NCBI GenBank assembly: GCA_028023455.1
Contig: JAQFVV010006306.1
Location: forward strand, 2,445,001 to 2,509,000
Source of the DNA: Epiperipatus broadwayi
Taxonomy: Eukaryota > Onychophora > Udeonychophora > Euonychophora > Peripatidae
Direction of reading: 5' to 3'
Length of the DNA stretch: 64,000 bases
In this document: piece by piece, positions 55,499-64,000 of the stretch
Layout of the letters: each line of letters starts with the position of its first letter
Numbering within the stretch: position 1 is the first letter of the stretch
Translations under genes and position numbers: made by a program
The notes under the pieces: generated by a model
Databases searched by the model: none
What the model was told of the DNA's origin: nothing
The model's input: the letters and a program-made list of their open reading frames with translations, nothing else

Positions 55499-57285
55499 TA
55501 TATATTTAACAATTTTATAAATATTGATTTTATTATATTTTTTTATCTAAATTATTATATAGAATATTCTATATATTTTGTATTTTACATTTATAGTCTA
55601 TTTAACTATTTATTTATTATTAACTTAATTTGTTTTTATCAGTTTAGCTACTTCATGTTAATTTTATTCATACATTATCTAATTATAATATAATTTCATA
55701 TTTTATTTTAACCATATCTCTTAACTCTTGAAATTTTATAACTGAATATTTTTTAAAGTTTCTTTTACTTTGTATCCTAACTCCATCTGGGAGAATTTTT
55801 TGTGAATATTACTTATTCTACTTTCTAAATATTATACTTATTTAAGCTATATGAAATTTAATTTTACAAAGTTAATATTTTTAAGCCTAAATCTTTATTT
55901 AAACTTGGTTTAATATTTTTAATTAAAACTTTTTAATTTTTCCCTCTCTTTTATTATTAGTATTGTGAATCCTTTTTATGCTATCTTTTAAAAAAATATA
56001 CATTGTCTCTATTGAATACAAATAAAATAGATGATTTTTTATCATATTTGTTTTGGACTAATCTAGGATTCTATAGATTTTAAATTTTTTTAAATACATA
56101 AATATGTATTATAATAATTTACATATTTTCAGATGTAGTCTAATTACAATACATGTTTTACATCAATAACTTAATGAATAAAAAATTATTTGAAGGATTT
56201 ACTTCATATTTACTAAAAATATTGTCACATTAATAATGTGATTACACAGAATATAAACATGTTGACCATTTTTAGTATATAAAGTGATTTCAACTAATAG
56301 TAATGAAAGCAGAGCTTTCAAGTTGCTCTATTTTTCTTTGTCCAATTACATTCACATGTTTGGTCCCAGTCAATTAATTATAATCCATTTTTGTTTTATG
56401 TGTGATATCGAAAATATTGAGGCAAAAATTGAGTAATGAAAGTTAATTATTAGACAATTATTTAAATTTATATAAATTTTATAGTTAATATCATTTTCAT
56501 CCAGAAAATGTTACTTCCAAAGTCAAACGAAGAAGGGAGAACATTTCAAGAATGATAGGATTTAAAAAAGATCTATTTTTTTGATTATTTATTAACTGTA
56601 TCTGTTTTTATAATCTAAGTATAGTTTCTCTATAATAGAACAAAACAAATTTATTTAATTTTTAATTTTATAATTAATTTGATGTTTCTTTAAATAAATA
56701 TTATATCATATGACCCTGAGAGTTTTTACTTATTAGAAAAATAATTAATGACTGAAATGATTTTGTCATTCAAATTTCACATCGTAGTTTATTTAGCCTT
56801 GAATATAGTTCACATTTGTCCCGTTATTTTAATTTTTAAAAATATTTTAAAGATCAATTGATCTCTTAATGAATATCAGACATATAGTTCATTTTCTAAA
56901 GTTCTCAATTGCTATATCTTATTAGAAAGTCTTATAAAGAAAGGATAAATTGCAATTAGCCATGGTACAATCTATTGGCAATGATCAAGTATGACCTAGG
57001 GCAAAGAACATAATACAATGTAATAATTCGATATTGTAGATTAATGGTATGTGTTAATAAAGATTTACAAAAAAATCTAAATCTGCTAAGAGTATAGCAT
57101 TATTAGTTTCATGATTTAGTCTTTTTTAAAAAAACAAACTTACTTAGCAGATTTTTGGTAGTTCAGAATTATTTTTACATTCCTTATGGACTTGTCTGCA
57201 CATTTCTGTCCCTGATTTTTAAAAAGTATTATTGTTAAATTCAAATATTAAAACTTAGGTAACATTTTGATTTAAACTAAAATAA
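55499..57285. other. AT-rich stretch
   Basis: No recognisable coding, RNA or repeat feature. Confidence 0.4.
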
Positions 57286-57289
57286 AGAG

Positions 57290-57590
57290 CATACTAGTAG
57301 CTCTAACAAACAAGGTTTATCGATATATGCCGCAAGAGAAAGCATTTAAAATCTCTATTTAGACATTTTTATCTAGTGTCCAAAATACCCTAGCACCTCA
57401 TTAATGAAAGCCAATAGCTAGAAACCAATGTGGGGTTTGGATAATTTCTAGAGATTTTAAATGCTTTTTCTTGCTGCATTTATTGATAAAACTTGTTAGA
57501 GTTACTAGCATGCTCTTTATTTTAGTTTATAATTACCAGCTTATCAAATTATGTCACATGATGTATGACTTTATTTTATTTACCAACATT
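57290..57590 (+). mobile_element. HR-D/E relic
   Basis: Contains CATACTAGTAGCTCTAAC and its inverted form GAGTTACTAGCATGCTC, GCAAGAGAAAGCATTTAAAAT and its inverted form, and the ribozyme zone at about 57396-57436. There the core reads TTAATGA (C3 lost), stem II AGC/AGCTA and GAAA are kept, and the triplet is degraded. The outer blocks are complementary, so the element can fold back. Confidence 0.65.
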
Positions 57591-59886
57591 TTGATTTGTA
57601 TGTAATCTTTATTATTGTTTCATTTAGGGAGACAAACATAATGTAGCTTCTGAACATGTAACCATGTACTTTTCCTAGAATCATTTTTGTGTTTTGGAAA
57701 TATAAAGACTTATTAAATTCTAGTCACACATTAATAGTACAGCAACATCAAAATCATATAAATTTTTATTTTATTCCAGAGGATAGAATACAAAATTTTT
57801 GATAAATTTTGTGATATATTGAAAAATTATTCTAATTTATAAGTATTGGACATGAATAATTTAAAATAAATTGCTTTCTTATATTTGTAATCATTCACTA
57901 TGTTATGTGTATTGAGCTCAATGACGAAGTTGTTTGCAAAAAAAGTCTGCATAATACAAGTTTTCATGATGTTAAGAATATCTTATACTAAAAGTAATTC
58001 ATTCATTCATTAATCAGTTTTATATTATAAGGATGTGTGATAAAAAGCTTATTTGTAAATAGAAAATCACATTCAAAAACAGACTTTTTGATTCACACTC
58101 AAGAATGATTATTTCTGAACTGTTGAAGTTTCTGTATTTCTGGATACTATACTACCTTGTGTATGAAATAGTACTTGATATATTTATTTTATTTTCTCTA
58201 TTAGTGAATGAAAAATAAAGATGAAGTGAATATCTGGATATAATAAATTAATTTTAGAAAATTTGGAGCTGATGGGGCTCCTTGTTCTGTGACCATTTTC
58301 TCAATATAATATACCAAAAGGGCATTGTGTTAGAAAAATGGTATTAATTATTATACCACTGATCGTAATACTTTAGGCCTCTTCACTTAGAAAATGTATA
58401 TTCCTACACTTTTCATAGTATTGATTTTTTAAAGATAGAGTACATCAAGTAGAATCAAAGAAAGTTTATTGAAATTTTTTTGCCCAAAACATACAATAAT
58501 AATACACAGTCCTGTTGTCACTATTTTAACAAAGTGGACTCAGAAAAAAACGACCTACCGAAATCTGATTACAACTTGTCAGATTTTATTTTTGAAACAA
58601 CTTGAACATATTATTTTGTGCAGAGAATATTCACACAGTTGTTTATTTACAGGCATCCATCTTGACTCTTGCAATACCCATTATCTTCATCCATATTCAG
58701 CAACTGAATATTTAAATTTGCACATAAATAGTAAGTTGGGCTTGTTGATTTAATGTACAAGGACAAAATGCATTAATTATTGCATTTTATATAATTTTTA
58801 TTCATGACATATATGATACCTTATATTAATTTTATATCTATCTTGTAGTATTTCAATTAATCCCTGTATAATTTTATGTATACTTTTTTTGTTTGTTTCA
58901 AAAATAGAATCGATATCGAGTCTAAATTTAATGTCAAATTAAATTTAATTAATTTTAAAGTTGCTAGTTTAAATATAATTTTCCTGTTTTTAAAATAATG
59001 ACGCTGAATCTTTTTTATTTAAATTGTGGATTTAGAAAAATCATGATTTTGAAAGATGAATCATCAGATACGCCGGTGAGTTACAAGTTAAGGAATGAAG
59101 GAAGAGATGCACATCTGTGCAGTAAGCGCTAGCAGATTGTCACTCTTAATTGATCTTATCCAGTCCTTGTCAGTTGTTAATATTACTACAAGAAGTAAAA
59201 AAAATCTTGATATTTGAAAAGTAACTCTACTACTTTTTCTATATGTTGAACGAGTATTATTATTATTCAGATATTTTATTACAACATTAAACACATTTTT
59301 GCTTTATCTCTAATCTAAATAATGACACGTAAATTATACGTTGTAAATAAATGATCATTAATTAAATCACAAAACTTTATTTTTATTTAATATATACACA
59401 AAATATTCCAATTTTTGTAGAGATATTTGGTAATTAATATATATATGCACTGAAAACACATGATTTCAAAAGAAAGGTCACGTGATCAAATATCGTAAAT
59501 TAATCGAATAGGCTTATGAATCTAGATATTCATATAATAAAAATGCACAAATATTAAAAATTTGATAGATTTGTCATCTGTGATTTATGAAGTTACAATA
59601 ATTATATTTTTTTATACTTTTACATTCACCTTCTAAGATCTTGAATTTTTTTTAGTGAAATTAAAAGTTGTTTTATAGATTTTTTTGTTTTGTTATTGTT
59701 ATAAGGCATTTCTATAAGTATAAATTACTTGTTATAATTTTTTTTTTATGAGTAGTATGAAAAAATTCATTTAAATTTCAGTTTATTTGGTAAATTGAAT
59801 AGCATCTGTAATGAAATGCATCATAAAAATTCATAGTAATATTACACTACTTTAGCTTGATGTAATGTAAGTGCAGTGTGCATTAG
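57591..59886. other. AT-rich stretch
   Basis: An open frame at 58469-58753 (94 codons) shows no recognisable domain. I see no splice-supported exon or repeat relative. Confidence 0.4.
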
Positions 59887-60448
59887 TAATTCTTAATCAG
59901 AAGGCAATCAGCATTCAACATGCACCGTTTAATCACGTTACTAACTTACCGATGTTATAGTGAATATGTAGGAAACTCTCAAAGCCAAATGGAAGATAGC
60001 GATTTTCAAAAGATAACGGCCATTTTATCTTTGTATCTAAATACAATTATATAGGCCAATCTAAAGCATTTCAGAATGAGACTGTGAAGATTTAATCTTC
60101 ATAACTTTACATCCATTATATTATTAGTTTATAGTTAAACCCAGCAAGTCATTATTAAATTGTTTCTAACATCATCTTTTACCAGTCATGTATTGGATTT
60201 AATTATAAATTAATAATATAATGGAAGTAAATTTAGGAAGATTAAATCTTCACACTCTCATTCCAAAATGCTTTAGATTGGCTTCTATAATTCCATTTAG
60301 GTACAAAGATAAGACGGCCATTCTTTTAAAAATCTCTGTCTTGGGTCTGCATTTGAGAGTGTCCTGAATGCCCACTATAATATCAGTGACTTAGTAACAT
60401 GATTAAACAATGCATGTCGAAGGCTGATTAACTTCTGATTAAGAATTA
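59887..60448. repeat. fold-back element with arms of about 230 bp
   Basis: Left arm starts TAATTCTTAATCAGAAGGC; right arm ends with its complement CTTCTGATTAAGAATTA. Further matched blocks include AACGTGATTAAAC-type, GGCCATTTTATCTTTGTA versus TACAAAGATAAGACGGCC, CAATCTAAAGCATTT versus AAATGCTTTAGATTG, and GAAGATTTAATCTTC in both. The arms are visibly diverged. No coding capacity. Confidence 0.8.
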
Positions 60449-60600
60449 GTAAATATCTTTATTTTTTTATTACAACTCAATATATTGTATGCTCTAAAGA
60501 AGCATTTTTTTGTATTCCATCATTATTGTTATAGATTTATTGTATACCAAATAAATTGTTCCTTTCTGTAAGATTTACCATTTAATAAAATCAATACTAA

Positions 60601-60803
60601 GTGTAATATGGAAAATAACTATATGCAAAAACATGAATGAGATATGCTTAAAATCTGAATAAAGCTTACAATTTTTGTCATGACTTTGACTAATATAACT
60701 TAATCGAAAGTGCACTACGCAAAAATTGCAAACTTTATTCAGATTTTAAGTATATCTTTATATTGTTCTTTGCATATAGGTATTTTCCAGATTACATTTC
60801 CTC
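60601..60803. repeat. short inverted-repeat element (MITE-like)
   Basis: CTTAAAATCTGAATAAAG (about 60648) and CTTTATTCAGATTTTAAG (about 60732) are complementary, as are ACTATATGCAAA and TTTGCATATAGG farther out and GTAATATGGAAAAT versus ATTTTCCAGATTAC at the edges. Confidence 0.7.
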
Positions 60804-61262
60804 GTGATATTGCATACCAAACTTTTCAATGTTATTAATAAGTGTTAGAAATCTGGTGTTGTTATAGAAGAGTAATTATAATAATCAAAGGGGATTTTAT
60901 ATAAAAAGTAAATTTAAAAAAAAAGTAAAAGGCATGAGTCACACATGAAAATATGTAAAAATTAAGTTATATAAATAAAGTATAATTTGTATGAAGTAAG
61001 TTTTTTTCGCTTTTGATTTTTTATTTTTTAAAAAAATAATTTGCTACATTTTTAGAAATCAAAATTTGTTCAGAGCATATAAATGCCAATTTCTTTTATA
61101 TATATATGTAATTAAAATTTAAAAATTAATTGCTTTTTATAACATGATTAAAAAATATAATTTTATTTAATAATTGATGAACATTTATTATATTTTTTTA
61201 AACTAGTAATAACTGTGATATTATCATTTTAGCTATATATTATAGTATTTATCTATATAAAT
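60804..61262. other. AT-rich stretch
   Basis: No supported feature. Confidence 0.4.
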
Positions 61263-61412
61263 ATTTGAAAACCAGGCACTCTTCACCAAGCTGGGAGCTT
61301 TAATTGTAAGTATAGGGGTTTGAACTCAGATTTTCAAGCATCCTTCAACTATCCACACTATCCTATACAACTGATACACATGACCACACACATGTAGAAA
61401 AGATAAATAATC

Positions 61413-61456
61413 ACCAATATACGTATTTCATGCTAAATCAGCACTCATCAGTTGGT
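61413..61456 (-). ncRNA. hammerhead ribozyme, HR-A dimer unit 1
   Basis: Stem I ACCAA with TTGGT (5 perfect pairs), core CTGATGA, stem II GTGCTG with TAGCAT around ATT (two G-U pairs), GAAA, stem III from the 8-nt palindrome ATACGTAT, cleavage after UA. All core positions match the hammerhead consensus. Confidence 0.82.
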
Positions 61457-61884
61457 CCAGATTATCATCTCTCACACATATATATAATCAATGCTCAGTT
61501 TATATTAAGATAGCAAATCTTCAAACTTTAATGGACAGGCTTCAATCCACTCCAACTTTTCAGCCATCCATATCATTGAAAATCTGATGATGAAAACTCA
61601 AATCCCATGCTGATGCTAATATTATTGCCATGTCCATGTTGACCCTGAAGTCACTCTGACCCCTCATGTATAGGACTGTATCCATTTACATACATATAAG
61701 AGGGATGGACAGGATACAAGCTTGATATGTAAATATTTGAAAACCAGGCACTCTTCACAAACCTGGGAGCTTTAATTGTAAGTATAGGGGTTTGAACTCA
61801 GATTTTCAAGCATCCTTCAACTATCCACACTATCCTATACAACTGATACACATGACCACACACATGTAGAAAAGATAAATAATC

Positions 61885-61928
61885 ACCAATATATGTATTT
61901 CATGCTAAACCAGCACTCATCAGTTGGT
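61885..61928 (-). ncRNA. hammerhead ribozyme, HR-A dimer unit 2
   Basis: Same as unit 1, with stem II loop GTT and stem III segment ATACATAT, which is palindromic except for the central C-A opposition. It lies exactly 472 bp from unit 1's ribozyme. Confidence 0.8.
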
Positions 61929-62312
61929 CCAGATTATCATCTCTCACATATATATATAGTCAATGCTCAGTTTATATTAAGATAGCAAATCTTCATACTT
62001 GAATGGACAGTTCTTCAATCCACTCCAACTTTTCAGCCATCCATATCATTGAAAATCTGATGATGAAAACTCAAATCCTGGATGGCTGAAAAGTTGGAGG
62101 TTGGAGTGAATTGAAGCCTGTCCATTAAAGTATGAAGATTTGCTATCTTAATATAAACTGAGCATTGATTATATATATGTGTGAGAGATGATAATCTGGA
62201 CCAACTGATGAGTGCTGGTTTATCTTTTCTACATGTGTGTGGTCATGTGTATCAGTTGTATAGGATAGTGTGGATAGTTGAAGGATGCTTGAAAATCTGA
62301 GTTCAAACCCTA

Positions 62313-62360
62313 TACTTTCTCTCTCTCTCTATATATATATACACACACATACACACACTG
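62313..62360. repeat. compound microsatellite (TC)n(TA)n(AC)n
   Basis: TCTCTCTC, TATATATA and ACACACAC runs follow one another directly, at the end of the HR-A cluster. Confidence 0.9.
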
Positions 62361-62755
62361 ATATTTTGAATTATAATATTTAAGTTTTACTTAGAATTAA
62401 TAGTTATGATGCATTTTATGTATATAATATTTTCAAGAATAATCGTTAATTGTCACATTGCCCACTGTGTTTTTATCATCTCACATCCAAACTCAATAAA
62501 GCAATCTTTGAGAAAATGTAAAAAAAAAAAGAAAGGATTTCACTTGCATCTGATACATAATCTTGTAAATAATTCATCTCTTATTCCAATAAAATTGCAA
62601 TACAATTTATAATTTTTTTTTCATTTTTCATTGAAGTTATATTTTTTAAAACTTCTTTTATAGGGGTAAAATCACAAGAATTCATATACAAGATTTTTAG
62701 AATAAATTGATAGATAGGTTTATTAACTTCAAGAAGTATAATAACTGCTCTTTCT
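62361..62755. other. AT-rich stretch
   Basis: No supported feature. Confidence 0.4.
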
Positions 62756-63290
62756 TATTGCATTGTCAAATATATACCATATAATACTAAATCATCCATG
62801 CACTTTATTATTGTTACACAATGCTTTATTTACCACCCTCTTTTACAGTTTTAATTGCCCCAGCAATCTCCTTCAGAACTTTTTACAGTTTACAGTTTCG
62901 ATTGCCCAAGCAATCTTCTTCAGAACTCTTATATCTCCTAACTTCAACTTCTTATTGCATTGCCAAATGTATACCATATAATACTAAATCATCCATGCAC
63001 TTTATTATTGTTACACAATGCTTTATTTACCACCTTCTTATACAGTTTACAGTTTCAATTGCCCCAGCAACTTCTTCAGAACTTTATATCTCTTAACTTC
63101 AACTGCTAAATTGAAAACATTTTTAAAATTTGAATTTAGCAGTTGAAGTTAGGAGATATAAAGTTCTGAAGAAGATTGCTGGGACAATCAAAACTGTGAA
63201 CTGTTAAAGAGGGGGATAAATAAAGCATTGTGTAACAGTAGTAAAGTGCATGGATGATTTAGTATTATCTAGTTTGGTAACATTATATTG
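62756..63290. repeat. family I cluster: two direct units (197-bp period) and one inverted
   Basis: TATTGCATTG starts at 62756 and 62953 (minus-oriented units). A plus-oriented copy runs from about 63133 to 63290. Each contains GTTCTGAAGAAGATTGC with its complement GCAATCGAAAC (some GCAATT or ACAATC), which forms a 6-bp hairpin between a CTGAAGA-like and a GAAAC-like sequence. No ORF is supported. Confidence 0.75.
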
Positions 63291-63369
63291 AAATCAAATC
63301 CATTGCAGCAAAGCTCTTTTCAGTTAAAAAAAGAAAATTACATTTTCTAATATTAATTTAGAAAAGAAT

Positions 63370-64000
63370 TTGGCCAAACAATAATATATATGAATCATTG
63401 TGGAATGAAGTTTTGTCCAATTTTAATTCAGTGTCTTTAATCAATAACATATCTTCTCCGTATCAACAAATTTTCTTATTTCATTTTATATGTGATGGCT
63501 TTCTAGATTTTATGATATCTTGGAATTCAGTTTACAATTTCAACAGTACCTTTTCTAGCATTATATCCAGCCAGTTTCGTGTCAGTGTCTTAATGTTTTT
63601 ACCTGCGTTTTCGCTCACACAAGATCCATTTTGTGATTCCCAATATACATATCTTCATACTTCACTGAATGATGTGAATTCTCTATATTGTTCTTCTGTT
63701 TAGTATCAAATCTCAGATCTATAAGTAAGAACCTAAATATATCTATTAATTAAAAGCCTTCGTTTTTAAACACAGATACACTTCCTTTTAATATTAAGCT
63801 ATTTCTAATAAACGCATTCCCTCAAGTTTAATTCTATGATTGATGTCATTTTTCAAGTTTTCCATTTGTATTAATAATTTTACCAAGATATTTATAATTA
63901 ACTTCTTTTAATTTATAATTATCAATCTTTATTTTCTTCTGAGGAAAGCCATTGAATATTACTTTAGTCTTTTTTAGTATTCATCTTTTGTTTTACTTTC
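63370..64000 (-). pseudogene. LINE reverse transcriptase C-terminal part, runs off the window
   Basis: Minus-strand frame from 64000 gives KTKVIFNGFPQKKIKI, DNYKLKEVNYKYLGKIINT and NGKLE, then after a frameshift NDINHRIKLEGMRLLEIA. This is the segment after the catalytic FADD of LINE RTs (KTK...; YLG-x-I; the EI-x-x-RI helix). Further in are decayed LYxxEIW-like and NWLDIMLEK-like pieces. The upstream RT palm should lie beyond 64000. Confidence 0.7.

Larger units (their letters stand above)
61263..62312 (-). mobile_element. HR-A direct dimer plus inverted third copy
   Basis: Two minus-oriented HR-A units with a 472-bp period (GAAAACCAGGCACTC at 61267 and 61739) are followed by a plus-oriented partial copy (about 62078-62310) facing them. 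Units one and two each contain a complete hammerhead. The third copy's ribozyme is cut by a deletion after the first stem II strand (CTGGTTTATCTTTTC), with TTTA microhomology at the break. The 3' end has GAGTTCAAACCCC, a B-box-like phrase. Confidence 0.85.

Noticed and set aside
58469-58753. 94-codon open frame as a gene
   Set aside because: No domain, signal peptide or splice context, and composition equals the AT-rich background.
63398-63703. 101-codon open frame as a gene
   Set aside because: It lies antisense to a clear LINE RT tail on the minus strand and has no recognisable domain.

Overview
This is a strongly AT-rich stretch of nuclear DNA from an animal, most likely an invertebrate. 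I found no intact host protein-coding gene, rRNA or functional tRNA gene. The window reads as intergenic or intronic DNA built from layers of mobile elements. Evidence for a metazoan: decayed Penelope-like (PLE) reverse transcriptases with GIY-YIG C-termini, several non-LTR (LINE) C-termini with Cys/His motifs, hAT elements with 8-bp target duplications, a mariner-like transposase fragment, a TA-flanked Tigger/pogo-like element, and tRNA-derived SINEs. The species cannot be named from the sequence.

The main result is a set of short repeats that carry type I hammerhead ribozymes. I call the families HR-A, HR-B, HR-D and HR-E. Each ribozyme is 39-44 nt: a 5-6 bp stem I, the CUGANGA core, a short stem II, the GAAA core, a very short palindromic stem III, and a cleavable UH site. 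Copies with the complete core (some with a shortened stem I or one mismatched stem II pair) lie at 4976-5018(-), 5510-5551(+), 14990-15031(-), 15191-15232(+), 20040-20081(+), 20502-20543(+), 25123-25164(-), 34359-34400(-), 41446-41484(+), 43683-43725(+), 61413-61456(-) and 61885-61928(-). Others are decayed. HR-A and HR-B occur as direct dimers with monomers of about 462-472 bp, often joined to an inverted copy. Several insertions have 11-15 bp target-site duplications, including one dimer inserted as a unit (19864-20723). This resembles the retrozymes, Sm-alpha-like SINEs and PLE terminal repeats known to carry hammerheads. The families themselves I do not recognise.

Layout. 1-5.7 kb: HR-A, HR-E and HR-B copies, a SINE and a LINE tail. 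5.7-9 kb: a LINE RT fragment, then two PLE fragments arranged head to tail. 9-11.1 kb: a GC-richer stretch with a possible LTR and promoter-like sites. 11.2-12.75 kb: a PLE C-terminus with a 553-bp tandem duplication. 13.2-20.7 kb: HR-D, then HR-B pairs and the HR-B dimer, with a mariner-like remnant and a SINE between. 21.5-29 kb: LINE tails, one split by a 2.75-kb hAT element that itself carries an HR-B insertion. 31-33 kb: a PLE on the minus strand. 33.3-38.5 kb: HR-A, HR-B, and a LINE RT split by a CT-C element. CT-C has a tRNA-like head plus a hairpin and is linked to a PLE C-terminus at 37.8-38.5 kb. 39-41.1 kb: a DNA transposon containing a tandem repeat (family G). 41-49.4 kb: HR-D, HR-E, HR-A, family H and CT-C. 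50-55.5 kb: two hAT-type elements and one Tigger-like element. 57-64 kb: an HR-D/E relic, two fold-back elements, an HR-A dimer with an inverted third copy, family I repeats, and a LINE RT running off the right edge.

How the parts may work together (inference): PLE or LINE reverse transcriptases probably mobilised the short non-coding repeats, and the hammerheads would process tandem transcripts into unit-length RNAs. No autonomous copy here is intact, so any activity must be supplied from elsewhere.
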